From assembly GCA_007695055.1 (NCBI GenBank), contig REEM01000089.1:1-58591 (forward strand): a stretch of DNA of 58,591 nucleotides, written 5' to 3'. The notes beneath the pieces are model-generated. The model was given only the letters and a program-made list of their open reading frames with translations, searched no databases and was not told the DNA's origin. The position numbers and the translations under genes were made by a program. This DNA comes from Spirochaetaceae bacterium. Its GTDB lineage: Bacteria; Spirochaetota; Spirochaetia; DSM-27196; SLAA01. Shown in pieces: positions 1 through 7,413 of the stretch. Numbering within the stretch: the stretch's first letter is position 1; each line of letters opens with the position of its first letter.

Positions 1-648
1 ACCGTTGGAGTGGCGCCGGTTGGCTGTTCGGTCTTGAGTTATCAGTACTTCAACTGTGACATGCATGAGGCGGCTCATGGCCGGGCACCAGCAATGGCCA
101 CCGGGATTAAACGGGTGTTGCCGGACCGGATAGTGTTTGCGTATCAGGGAGACGGTGACCTGGCCTCAATCGGAACTGCCGAGATTATTCATGCAGCTGG
201 CCGGGGTGAGAAGATCACGGTGATATTTGTGAACAACGCAATCTACGGAATGACCGGTGGTCAAATGGCGCCGACTACTCTGGCAGGCCAGAGAACAACT
301 ACCAGTCCGCTGGGGCGCGACCCGCGTCAGGTAGGCTTTCCGCTCCGAGTCTCGGAGATGCTTGCGACCATAGATGGGGCGGCCTTCATTGAGCGGACAT
401 CGGTGCATGACCCTGCCAACATCCGCAAGACCAAGAAAGCAATTCGCAACGCCTTTGAGTGTCAGAAGGCTAACCAGGGTTTCTCCATGGTTGAGATCCT
501 CTCAACCTGCCCCACAAACTGGGGGATGTCGCCGCTCGAGTCACTCGACTGGGTAAAAGAGACAATGATGCCCTACTATCCGTTGGGCAACTTTCGTCGG
601 CCCGAGGCTGTGACCGCGGCCGGAGCCAATGGGGGTGGTCATGCTTGA
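1..648 (+). CDS. vorB: 2-oxoacid:ferredoxin oxidoreductase, beta (TPP-binding) subunit, 5' truncated by the window
   Basis: The reading frame is open from base 1, so the N-terminus lies outside the window. The visible 215 residues contain the thiamine-diphosphate signature GDGD at about residues 50-53 and the downstream [16 protein letters not shown] segment typical of the beta subunits of branched-chain 2-oxoacid (VOR) or 2-oxoglutarate (KOR) ferredoxin oxidoreductases. The enzyme decarboxylates 2-oxoacids to acyl-CoA and passes electrons to ferredoxin. The stop overlaps the start of the gamma subunit (ATGCTTGA), and a phosphate butyryltransferase gene follows, which favours a branched-chain oxoacid substrate over 2-oxoglutarate. 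The alpha and delta subunits are presumably upstream, outside the window. The family call is secure; the substrate is inferred from the neighbour. Confidence 0.9.
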   Translation, partial: TVGVAPVGCSVLSYQYFNCDMHEAAHGRAPAMATGIKRVLPDRIVFAYQGDGDLASIGTAEIIHAAGRGEKITVIFVNNAIYGMTGGQMAPTTLAGQRTTTSPLGRDPRQVGFPLRVSEMLATIDGAAFIERTSVHDPANIRKTKKAIRNAFECQKANQGFSMVEILSTCPTNWGMSPLESLDWVKETMMPYYPLGNFRRPEAVTAAGANGGGHA

Positions 649-1198
649 GAAAAGCATCTGCGCAGGTTTTGGTGGACAGGGTGTTATGTCCATGGGCCGG
701 CTCATTGCCTCTACCGCCATGGCACGGAACTTGGAGGTCTCGTGGTTGCCCTCCTACGGGCCCGAGATGCGTGGCGGTACCGCTAACTGTCACGTCATTG
801 TGTCGGACAAGCTCATTGGGTCTCCGGTCATTTATCACGACGCGACCTGTCTCATTGCCATGAACCTGCCGTCCATGCAGAAGTTTGAGGCCGAGCTGCT
901 CCCGGGTGGGCTACTCATTTACAACAGCTCGCTTATTGAAGTGGCGCCAACGCGCGAGGATCTGCGAGTTGTACCGGTCCCGGCCAATGAGCTTGCTGCG
1001 GCGGTAGGGAACCCTAAGGTTGCCAACATGGTTATGCTGGGGGCCTTTGTTTCGCTGACCTCAATTATTGAGCTGGATGATGTGATCCTGGAAATCACCG
1101 AGATGTTTGGGGTGTCCAAGAAGCAGTTTGTGCCCTTGAACGAGGCCGCGCTCCGGCGCGGAGTAGAGGCGGCAGGTGCGGCATATGCACACCTTTGA
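641..1198 (+). CDS. vorC: 2-oxoacid:ferredoxin oxidoreductase, gamma subunit
   Basis: A 185-residue protein beginning with the [13 protein letters not shown] motif of the gamma domain, which in this family contributes to CoA binding and subunit contacts. ATG 641 is chosen because it overlaps the beta-subunit stop in an ATGCTTGA junction and has a GGGGGTGG purine run just upstream; an in-frame ATG at 629 is the alternative and would add four residues. Length is usual for a separate gamma subunit (about 180-190 residues). The gene is translationally coupled to vorB and to ptb downstream, whose start lies inside the last codons here. Cytoplasmic. Together the genes give 2-oxoacid to acyl-CoA to acyl phosphate, a fermentative energy route. 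Confidence 0.9.
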   Translation: MLEKSICAGFGGQGVMSMGRLIASTAMARNLEVSWLPSYGPEMRGGTANCHVIVSDKLIGSPVIYHDATCLIAMNLPSMQKFEAELLPGGLLIYNSSLIEVAPTREDLRVVPVPANELAAAVGNPKVANMVMLGAFVSLTSIIELDDVILEITEMFGVSKKQFVPLNEAALRRGVEAAGAAYAHL

Positions 1199-2099
1199 GC
1201 AACTGCGTAAGGCGGCGGCGGCCGGGCCCACTCGGCGGGCGGCCGTGGTCTTTCCTCATGACACCGACACGGTAACTGCCGCCTGCGAGGCTGCCGAGCA
1301 GGGGCTCATTGAGCCGGTATTTGTTGGTGATGCGCGGAAGATCCGGCAGCTGCTGGAGCAGGCTGGCCGGACTCTCGGCACCTGGCAGCTCGTGCAGGCC
1401 AATGACGCAGCCGAGGCGGCCGCCGCTGCGGTGGCACTCGTACGAGCTGGTGAGGCGGACCTGCTTATGAAGGGTCTGCTTGATACCAAGCTCATTCTGC
1501 AGGCAGTGCTGGACCCCGAGAAGGGGCTGCGCACCGGCCGTGTTCTTAGTCACGTGGCAGCCTTTAGCCTTCCGCTCTACACCAAGCTGCTCTTTCTCAG
1601 TGACGCCGCCATAACTATTCTGCCGACGCTTGCACAGAAGCGCGAGATCATTATGAACGCAGCCGAGGTCGCCCGTGCGGTAGGAGTCTCCCGACCCAAG
1701 GTTGCCATGATCTGTGCCAAGGAAAAGCCGGACCCCAAGATGCCAGCAACCATGGATGCGGCTACCCTGCAGCAGGAGTCGCTGGCCGCTGCGCTTGGTG
1801 ACTGCATGGTAAGTGGGCCGCTTGCGCTGGACAACGCGGTGAGCCACGAGGCGGCCGCACAGAAAGGCATTCAGGATCCGGTAGCAGGAGACGCAGATAT
1901 ACTCCTTATGCCGAACATTGAGGCTGGCAACGCGGTGTACAAAGCGTTGGTGTTTCTTGCCGGGGCAGAGAATGCTGGCATTGTAGTTGGTGCTGCTGCA
2001 CCGGTTGTGCTCACCTCGCGAGCGGACTCACAGGAGAGTAAGCTCAACTCCATTGCGCTGGCGGCACTGCACGCGGGGCCGGGCACGGAGTCAGCCTAA
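1185..2099 (+). CDS. ptb: Phosphate butyryltransferase (phosphate acetyl/butyryltransferase family)
   Basis: A 304-residue cytoplasmic enzyme that exchanges CoA of butyryl-, isobutyryl- or isovaleryl-CoA for phosphate, giving an acyl phosphate for ATP formation by a butyrate-type kinase. Family features include the segment DLLMKGLLDTK at about residues 100-110, the GRVLSHVAAF segment and the C-terminal LLMPNIEAGNAVYKAL block. The size matches Ptb (about 300 residues) and not the longer multidomain Pta. ATG 1185 is preferred to GTG 1176 because GGCAGG lies about 8 bases upstream; it overlaps the end of the gamma-subunit gene by 14 bases. Following oxoreductase genes, its likely substrates are branched short-chain acyl-CoAs. 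The partner kinase is not visible here. Confidence 0.9.
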   Translation: MHTFEQLRKAAAAGPTRRAAVVFPHDTDTVTAACEAAEQGLIEPVFVGDARKIRQLLEQAGRTLGTWQLVQANDAAEAAAAAVALVRAGEADLLMKGLLDTKLILQAVLDPEKGLRTGRVLSHVAAFSLPLYTKLLFLSDAAITILPTLAQKREIIMNAAEVARAVGVSRPKVAMICAKEKPDPKMPATMDAATLQQESLAAALGDCMVSGPLALDNAVSHEAAAQKGIQDPVAGDADILLMPNIEAGNAVYKALVFLAGAENAGIVVGAAAPVVLTSRADSQESKLNSIALAALHAGPGTESA

Positions 2100-2181
2100 A
2101 GCTGGCCGCGCTCCGTACCAGCCCAGGCGCCTATCTTCGGCGCTGACAGCCGCGCAAATGCGGGATACAATCGGTGGAACA

Positions 2182-3999
2182 ATGCAGTCACCCCAGGAAT
2201 CCAAAGACGGAAAGTTTGATCTCTACTGCCGAAAAGGCCGGGTCTACGTGGTGGTACATGGACCGAGCGCGCACGGCTCACCGGTGTATCCGGACCAGAT
2301 AGAAAGCCGTTTGCGCCTTTTGGGGGCGCCCCGAGCCCCAAGCTCTCGCATTCGGCGCGCCATAGATGAGGCGGCTGGCCTGCCGGTGCCGCTCATAGAC
2401 TGGCCGGAAGGGAAGCACCTTGAGGCGGAGTTTAAGGTGCAGATTGCCGAAGACCGGATGTCGGCCGAGCTCACCATACAACCGCCTCACAAAGGGGGTG
2501 CGGTTCCGTCGCGTGACGAGGCGCTTGAGGCCTTGGATGATGCAGGCGTGGTCTATGGAGTCGATATCTCCAGCATCGACCGAATGATTGAGACCCGTAG
2601 CTACTCAACACCGGCGGTGGTTGCCCAGGGGCGGGAGCCGGTGTACGGATCGGGACATCGCATTGAGTATCACTTCAATACCAACCGTGGCAAACCCTAC
2701 CTTGAGATGGAGTTTGACCGCATTAACCTCAAAGAGCTGAACTTCATTGACAACCGGCACAAGGATGATCTGCTTGCCGAGCTGCTTCCGCCCGTCCGAG
2801 CCGAGGACGGACGCACCGTGACCGGTGAGACCATTGCAGCTCAGACCGATGTCGTGGTGGTACGGCTTCAGGGTGGGCGCAACACCTACCTTAGCCGTGA
2901 TGAGCGGCGACTGTATGCCGGGTGCGACGGAAACGTGCGCATTCTTGAGGACGCTACCGTCATTGTAGAGCCGGTGGTAACGGTTAAGAACGTGAACTAC
3001 GAAACCGGCAATATTCACTTTGAGGGGTCGGTGGTCGTTGAAGGTCATATTGCGGACAACTTCATAATAGAGGCCGACGGCGATATTCAGGTAGGTAAGG
3101 GTGTAGGTAAGGCCACATTGCGAGCTGGCGGGAATATCGTTCTCAAGACTGGGATCAACGGGAATACAGAAGGAACCATAGAGTGTGGGGGGGATCTGTA
3201 CGCGAGGTATGTAGAAAGTGCCCGAGTCACCTGCCGTGGACATGCCTTTGTGGAGGAAGCCATTATGCACTCGCATATGGTGGTTGCGCACCATTGTTTG
3301 TTAAATGGGCGCCGCTCAGAGATTATTGCCAGCACACTCATTGTTGGTGGGAGTGTCTGGTGCAAGAAACTGGGGAACTTCAACGAGGCGGCCACGCGGG
3401 TTGCTATAGGCGTTGCGCCTGAGTTGCTTATGGGTTACCGCTCGGCAAAAAAGGCGCTTGAGGACAAGCAGGCCGAGCTCGACCGCATTGAGGAGAAGAT
3501 TTCCCAGCTGGAAAAAGCGTTGCGGGACGGGCGGAACGACGAGCGTCTGTCGCAGGCGCGTGAGCAGTTACAGGCCGCAGGAGTCACGGTCGTGAAGGAT
3601 ATTGACGAGCTGCGAAAGCGGCTTCCTGCGCTGCGTGACGAGATGCGAGCATCACGCAAGAGTATTTTGGTGGTGGAGGACACGCTCTTCCGCGGAGTTG
3701 CGCTCAGTTTTGGGAGCATGGAGTATCGGGTTCCGGACAATGGTGTTCGCAAGACCATTTTTCGTCCGGGTGAGAGTGAGATCCTTGAGTCCGGCTTTGA
3801 TGTACGCAACAAGCCCCGGCTTGAGTTTGAGAAGGCGGCCTCGGCTCCGGTGGCTACGGCGGCCGCCGACGCGACCGCGGTTGGCGGGACCGCCGCTGGT
3901 GGGCCGCCCGGCGCTACGGGGTCGGCCGACTTGGCTCCAGCCGACCCAGCGTGGGCCAACGAGACGCCCGAGTCGAAGTCGGGCGACGGAAATCCTTGA
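2182..3999 (+). CDS. DUF342 / FapA family protein
   Basis: A 605-residue soluble protein of the DUF342 (FapA) family, common in spirochaetes and clostridia. An N-terminal domain of about 170 residues is followed by a region rich in short beta-strands with regularly placed Gly (about 250-400; for example GDIQVGKGVGKATLRAGGNIVL), expected to form a right-handed beta-helix. A charged coiled coil follows at about 418-500, and the end is an Ala/Gly/Pro-rich low-complexity tail from about residue 550. ATG 2182 follows GGTGG and is preferred over ATG 2158; an open frame further upstream overlaps ptb and does not look like protein. The molecular function is unsettled: roles in cell-shape, envelope or flagellar regulation have been proposed for relatives. 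It is separated from ptb by 82 bases and may be a separate transcript. Confidence 0.8.
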   Translation: MQSPQESKDGKFDLYCRKGRVYVVVHGPSAHGSPVYPDQIESRLRLLGAPRAPSSRIRRAIDEAAGLPVPLIDWPEGKHLEAEFKVQIAEDRMSAELTIQPPHKGGAVPSRDEALEALDDAGVVYGVDISSIDRMIETRSYSTPAVVAQGREPVYGSGHRIEYHFNTNRGKPYLEMEFDRINLKELNFIDNRHKDDLLAELLPPVRAEDGRTVTGETIAAQTDVVVVRLQGGRNTYLSRDERRLYAGCDGNVRILEDATVIVEPVVTVKNVNYETGNIHFEGSVVVEGHIADNFIIEADGDIQVGKGVGKATLRAGGNIVLKTGINGNTEGTIECGGDLYARYVESARVTCRGHAFVEEAIMHSHMVVAHHCLLNGRRSEIIASTLIVGGSVWCKKLGNFNEAATRVAIGVAPELLMGYRSAKKALEDKQAELDRIEEKISQLEKALRDGRNDERLSQAREQLQAAGVTVVKDIDELRKRLPALRDEMRASRKSILVVEDTLFRGVALSFGSMEYRVPDNGVRKTIFRPGESEILESGFDVRNKPRLEFEKAASAPVATAAADATAVGGTAAGGPPGATGSADLAPADPAWANETPESKSGDGNP

Positions 4000-4032
4000 C
4001 AAAGCATGGCTTATTGGGCAAAATGCCAATAA
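3996..4032 (+). promoter_or_regulatory. Predicted sigma-70 promoter with overlapping inverted repeat upstream of the thioredoxin-like gene
   Basis: A consensus -35 box TTGACA (3996-4001) overlaps the stop codon of the preceding gene. It is followed after 17 bases by a -10-like CAAAAT (4019-4024). An inverted repeat, TTATTGGGCA / TGCCAATAA with one bulged G and an AAA loop (4011-4032), straddles the -10 and predicted transcription start, the position of a repressor operator. It could also fold as a weak hairpin, but there is no T-run behind it. Confidence 0.55.
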
Positions 4033-4057
4033 ACACTGCGGAGAAAGGAGATCCCTA

Positions 4058-4297
4058 ATGACTATTCAAATACTTGGTCCTGGTTGTGCGAACTGCCAGA
4101 ATCTGGAGAAAAATGTACGTAGCGCCATTGAGCAGATTGGCCTTGAGGCTGAGGTCGAGAAGGTCACCGACATGGACAAGATCATAGAGATGGGTGTTAT
4201 GCGCACTCCAGGTTACGCCGTAGACGGAATTCCGGTCGGTTCAGGAAAGGTCTTTAGCGCCGAGGAAGTAGCCGCTAAGCTTCAGCCCTACAAATAG
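4058..4297 (+). CDS. Thioredoxin-fold miniprotein (redox-active disulfide protein 2 family)
   Basis: A 79-residue protein of the TM0996/MTH895 thioredoxin-like family. The CANC motif (GPGCANC, residues 7-13) is the redox-active CxxC, and MRTPGYAVDG contains the cis-Pro preceding strand 3 of the fold. Start ATG 4058 has a perfect AAAGGAG 7 bases upstream. Relatives often lie next to arsenic-resistance or permease genes and are thought to reduce disulfides or metal thiolates, but the partner is unknown. Here it stands alone between FapA and a convergent thioesterase, with its own promoter and palindrome, which suggests independent regulation. Confidence 0.85.
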   Translation: MTIQILGPGCANCQNLEKNVRSAIEQIGLEAEVEKVTDMDKIIEMGVMRTPGYAVDGIPVGSGKVFSAEEVAAKLQPYK

Positions 4298-4307
4298 CCT
4301 TCTCCGC

Positions 4308-4910
4308 TTAGCTCGGGTCAACGTCTTCCCCGCCGGGGTCAAAGGCCTCTGGCCCGGGCTCAAAAGCCTCTGCTCCGGGGAAACCAAGCCGCTTGCGGGC
4401 GTAGTCCGCGCTAAAGATTGCAAAGCGGCAGACAGCGGTCGTGAAGAGTGTGCCGTCTGTAACACCCGGGTTCGATGCACCTTGAGCGCTGGTCGCATCT
4501 AGAGCGTTCGTTGCACCTTGAGCGCGGCCTGAGATCGTGACGGTGATCTCTACCTCACGGCCCTCGCGTCCAGTCTCGCGAGCCTCAATGTGAAATGGGC
4601 CGTCCTCAAACCGGGCTGGCTTGTGGTAACGGGTATGCAGCTCCTTGGTGACCCCAGCGGTGCCGAGCACTGCGTGTATCATCCAGGCCGCGGTTTCATC
4701 GGCGAGGGCGGCCTGAATACCACCATGTACGACTCCTGGAAACCCTTCAAACTCACGCCGCGGCTCCCAGTCAGACGTGACGCTGCCGTCATCATGACGA
4801 ACAAACTCCATTCGCAGTCCTGTCTTGTTGTGCGGCGCACACCCAAAACAGTTGTAGTTCTCGGAGCCAGCGTAAGGGTTCGGCACTCTGCGGCCTCCTT
4901 GGTGATTCAT
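4308..4910 (-). CDS. PaaI/YbgC-like hotdog-fold thioesterase
   Basis: A 200-residue cytoplasmic protein with the hotdog thioesterase pattern: an N-terminal NCFGCAPHNKTGLRMEF segment, then GFPGVVHGGIQAALADE at about residues 60-76, the HGG-type helix that carries the catalytic region. It probably hydrolyses acyl-CoA thioesters. ATG 4910 is chosen because homology begins shortly after it; ATG 4964 would add 18 residues, and neither has a clear Shine-Dalgarno sequence. Two low-complexity stretches are unusual: an Ala/Gly/Thr insert near residues 130-150 (AQGATNALDATSAQGASNPG) and a repeated PGAEAFEPGPEAFDPGGED tail. Both look like expansions of short repeats. Convergent with the thioredoxin-like gene. 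Confidence 0.75.
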   Translation of the reverse strand: MNHQGGRRVPNPYAGSENYNCFGCAPHNKTGLRMEFVRHDDGSVTSDWEPRREFEGFPGVVHGGIQAALADETAAWMIHAVLGTAGVTKELHTRYHKPARFEDGPFHIEARETGREGREVEITVTISGRAQGATNALDATSAQGASNPGVTDGTLFTTAVCRFAIFSADYARKRLGFPGAEAFEPGPEAFDPGGEDVDPS

Positions 4911-4980
4911 GTTTTCAGTATAGTCGGTGTTGGCCTGAGCGCACATATCAGTGACAGCAAACATCGGTGAAGGTTGCGGT

Positions 4981-5035
4981 GTACGGTATCTCCGAGTATG
5001 CTGAGATAGGATATAAAATATGCCATACACCGTAC
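4981..5035 (+). promoter_or_regulatory. Inverted repeats in the leader of the sigma-54 regulator gene
   Basis: TATCTC (4987-4992) and GAGATA (5003-5008) form perfect 6-base arms around a 10-base loop just upstream of ATG 5020. In addition GTACGG (4981-4986) can pair with CCGTAC (5030-5035) inside the coding start, enclosing the AGGA ribosome-binding site and start codon. This could be an operator (the first repeat) or a translation-limiting mRNA fold (the second); both are inferences from sequence symmetry. Confidence 0.35.
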
Positions 5036-6429
5036 TTGCTGTAGATGATGATCCGGTGCAACTCGAGATCATTGGAACTGTATGCTCCTCACTAGATCAA
5101 ACCGAGATTGAGTTTCTGCGTGCAGAGACACTTACCGACGGGATCAAGATGTGTGACCAGCGCTCTGTGGATCTTGTCCTCATTGACCATTTCTTGCCGG
5201 ATGGCACCGGAATGAACCTGGTCGACCACATGCATGCTCTGAACCCTGAGACACCGGTAATTGTCATTACCGCCCATGAGTCGGCTGTGGATGCGGTTGA
5301 GTTCCTGCGCCACGGCGCTGACGACTACCTCGTCAAGCCGCTTAAGGGCTCCGACATACAGAGAGTTATCCTCCGCTCTATTCAGCGCAGCCAGGAGCTA
5401 CGTGAAGGGGGCGCCTTTTACGATGTCGTGGCTGCCGAGCGGGATGGCAGCTTGTTGCTCAATTCGTTGAGCGATACTATGCGGTCGGTTCTGAGTGTGC
5501 TTGGGCGCTCGGCTGCGGGCACCGCAAATGTTCTCATTGAGGGTGAAAGCGGAACCGGCAAAGAGGTTCTTGCGCGCGCTATGCATCGTGTCAGTTCCCG
5601 TAAAGACGGCCCATTTATTGTTGTCAACTGTGCGGCGCTGCCTGAAAGCTTGATCGAGGCCGAGCTCTTTGGTGCCAAGAAAGGCGCCTATACCGGGTCT
5701 ACTGCTGACCGCAAGGGGCGCTTTCAGGAGGCTGATGGCGGTACCTTGTTCATTGATGAGGTGGGTGAGATTCCGCTCTCTATGCAGGTGAAGCTTCTGC
5801 GTGCCCTGCAGTTCAAGCAGATCGAGCCGGTGGGCTCCAATACAACTGTAAACTTTGACGCTCGCATTGTTGCCGCCACCAACCGCACTCTCAAAGACAT
5901 GGTTGATCATCAGGAGTTTCGTGAAGATCTGTACTACCGGCTCCGAGTCATTGGGATTCAGGTTCCGCCGCTGCGGGAACGCAAAGAAGATATTCCACTT
6001 TTGCTTGACTCCTTTCTGCAGCGATTTGCGGAGAGCAATGGCAAGGTGATTGAGGGTGTATCTCAAGAGGCACGGCAATGCTTTATGCGCTACAACTACC
6101 CCGGAAACATACGTGAGTTAGAAAACACCGTTGAGAGCGTTGTGGTCTTGGCGCGCGGCACAATCATTCGCCGTGGTGATCTACCTTCGCACATGCAGTT
6201 TGAGACCGAGCTTAACGTTGCTGGCTGCCTTGACGACGAAGTGCAGTGCGATGACGGGAACAGTGTGTTAGATGCACGCTTGAGGGCCTTTGAGCGAGAA
6301 CTGATTCGTGAGGCGCTGGACAAGGCGGAGGGTAATCAGAGCAAGGCGGCTCGGCTCCTTGGCATTGGAGAGCGCAGATTGCGCAGCCGGCTTGAGCGCC
6401 TCGGCCTCCGCGAGTCCAGTTCCGAGTAA
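5020..6429 (+). CDS. Sigma-54-dependent response regulator (NtrC family)
   Basis: A 469-residue activator with a receiver domain (about 1-125, phospho-acceptor Asp56 in LVLIDHF, Lys in LVKPL), an AAA+ domain (Walker A GESGTGKE at about 175-182, Walker B GTLFIDEVGE near 241) and a C-terminal Fis-type helix-turn-helix (NQSKAARLLGIGERRL, about 437-460). The sigma-54 contact loop reads GAYTGS (223-228) instead of GAFTGA, a variant that keeps the aromatic and Thr. No histidine kinase gene is adjacent. A sigma-54 -24/-12 promoter lies 260 bases downstream, in front of the pilus operon, making that operon the obvious local target. Start ATG 5020 has AGGA about 9 bases upstream. Confidence 0.92.
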   Translation: MPYTVLAVDDDPVQLEIIGTVCSSLDQTEIEFLRAETLTDGIKMCDQRSVDLVLIDHFLPDGTGMNLVDHMHALNPETPVIVITAHESAVDAVEFLRHGADDYLVKPLKGSDIQRVILRSIQRSQELREGGAFYDVVAAERDGSLLLNSLSDTMRSVLSVLGRSAAGTANVLIEGESGTGKEVLARAMHRVSSRKDGPFIVVNCAALPESLIEAELFGAKKGAYTGSTADRKGRFQEADGGTLFIDEVGEIPLSMQVKLLRALQFKQIEPVGSNTTVNFDARIVAATNRTLKDMVDHQEFREDLYYRLRVIGIQVPPLRERKEDIPLLLDSFLQRFAESNGKVIEGVSQEARQCFMRYNYPGNIRELENTVESVVVLARGTIIRRGDLPSHMQFETELNVAGCLDDEVQCDDGNSVLDARLRAFERELIREALDKAEGNQSKAARLLGIGERRLRSRLERLGLRESSSE

Positions 6430-6605
6430 GCGCTTGCGGCAGCTCGACATGTGGGTCGAGTTCTGGCTCTATGCTCGCCCCCGGTGTCGAGGCCAGCGGG
6501 TCTCACGCGCCCTAAGAGCCAAGAAACGGCGCCTTAACCAGCGCAGACCTTCCTATACAACACAGATCCTACCTAAATTCTCCATCTACAGCCTGTACCG
6601 CGGGT

Positions 6606-6642
6606 CCAATGAACTCTACTATATAGTTTACCGCCAATGAAC
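6606..6642 (+). promoter_or_regulatory. Candidate upstream activating sequence for the sigma-54 activator
   Basis: The 9-base direct repeat CCAATGAAC occurs twice, 28 bases apart (6606-6614 and 6634-6642), with the 10-base palindrome ACTATATAGT (6618-6627) between the copies. The palindrome centre is about 95 bases upstream of the predicted start at 6717. Binding by the adjacent activator is inferred from position only. Confidence 0.4.
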
Positions 6643-6690
6643 GCGGCAATTGCGGCGGGTTTTGCAGCTTCTTTCAGGTATTGTCCGTAC

Positions 6691-6707
6691 TTGGCACGCA
6701 ATGTGCA
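6691..6707 (+). promoter_or_regulatory. Sigma-54 (-24/-12) promoter of the chaperone-usher operon
   Basis: TTGGCACGCAATGTGCA matches the YTGGCACG-N4-TTGCW consensus at all but one position, with the invariant GG (6693-6694) and GC (6705-6706) separated by exactly 10 bases. Predicted transcription start is near 6717, giving a leader of about 25 bases to ATG 6743 with a GAGGAGG ribosome-binding site. No good sigma-70 promoter is seen at this place. Confidence 0.75.
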
Positions 6708-6742
6708 AATATATGGGTACAAATACTTGAGGAGGCGCAAAG

Positions 6743-7264
6743 ATGCGTATTTCAAAATTGACGATGGTTGCAGCGGTTTTCATGATGGTTGGTTCGATGG
6801 CAGCTTTTGCTACCCCGGCATTCCAAAGCACAGATTCAGATACATTGACGATTGGCGGCAATGTCCCAGCACGCGTGGATATTTCAATTGCAGGTGTAGA
6901 TGCAGAAGGCTTAGACCTGCAGTCGGTTGTAACGAATCGACTCATTGCAGAGGTAACTGAGCGCAGTAATGTTCGGGCTGGGTACACGGTGTCGGTGGAG
7001 TCCGCAAATGGCTTCAAGCTTCGCGGAACTTACACAGACGTAGACCAGGATGAGCTTGCCTACGCGCTGACATATGACGATGAGTCAGTAGACACGGCAA
7101 ACGGTTCCTTCACTTTCGCCAAGCGTGCCGCACGTACCGGATCAGGTCTGGGTCATAGCGGAGACACACGAGAGTTGAAGATTAGCTACGATGCACTGAA
7201 CGTGAACCTATTCGACGGGGACTATGAGGACACTTTGACCTTCACCATTACAGCGGAAGAATAA
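6743..7264 (+). CDS. Putative major pilin subunit of a chaperone-usher pilus
   Basis: A 173-residue exported protein: signal peptide of about 24 residues (MRISKLTMVAAVFMMVGSMA followed by AFATPAF), then a beta-rich mature domain with alternating hydrophobic strands ending in DGDYEDTLTFTITAEE, like the final strand of spore-coat-U/CsuA-type pilins. It has no cysteine, so the disulfide common in classical pilins is absent. No clear family motif is recognised. The pilin call rests on position (first gene after the sigma-54 promoter, directly before chaperone and usher), size, export and fold-like pattern. A hairpin terminator after it would make it the most abundant product of the operon. RBS GAGGAGG. 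Confidence 0.65.
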   Translation: MRISKLTMVAAVFMMVGSMAAFATPAFQSTDSDTLTIGGNVPARVDISIAGVDAEGLDLQSVVTNRLIAEVTERSNVRAGYTVSVESANGFKLRGTYTDVDQDELAYALTYDDESVDTANGSFTFAKRAARTGSGLGHSGDTRELKISYDALNVNLFDGDYEDTLTFTITAEE

Positions 7265-7338
7265 ACCAGAAGTACAGACTGGATTACGGATAGAGCTTGA
7301 GAAACGAAAGTACAAAAAGTGAAGAAGCAAAAACGTGA

Positions 7339-7367
7339 GTGGGCGTCTCAAAGGCGCCCACCCTTTT
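7339..7367 (+). terminator. Intra-operon hairpin terminator/attenuator between pilin and chaperone
   Basis: A 9-base-pair stem (7339-7347 with 7353-7361, one G-T pair) and a 5-base loop TCAAA, followed by CCTTTT. The short T-run suggests partial termination, so that the first gene is expressed above the chaperone and usher, as is usual in pilus operons. Confidence 0.65.
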
Positions 7368-7413
7368 CCGGTTAGATTTTCGGAACACATACAGCAGGAA
7401 GGATGGTAGAGCA

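Larger units (their letters stand above)
6430..6742 (+). other. Intergenic control region between the sigma-54 activator and the pilus operon
   Basis: 313 bases without a gene. From the left: a CTCGAC/GTCGAG hairpin (6443-6460) without a T-run; a plain stretch; a direct repeat CCAATGAAC (6606-6614 and 6634-6642) flanking the palindrome ACTATATAGT (6618-6627); a GCAATTGC palindrome (6646-6653); then the -24/-12 promoter (6691-6707) and the GAGGAGG ribosome-binding site (6729-6735). The repeats lie about 75-110 bases before the predicted transcription start, where upstream activator sites for NtrC-type proteins usually lie. Confidence 0.6.

Noticed and set aside
2605-3294. A 229-codon antisense frame in the FapA-like gene
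   Set aside because: No ribosome-binding site or recognisable motif, and it lies wholly inside a real gene.
6443-6460. CTCGAC/GTCGAG hairpin as terminator of the sigma-54 activator gene
   Set aside because: Short stem and no T-run behind it; left as a minor structure only.
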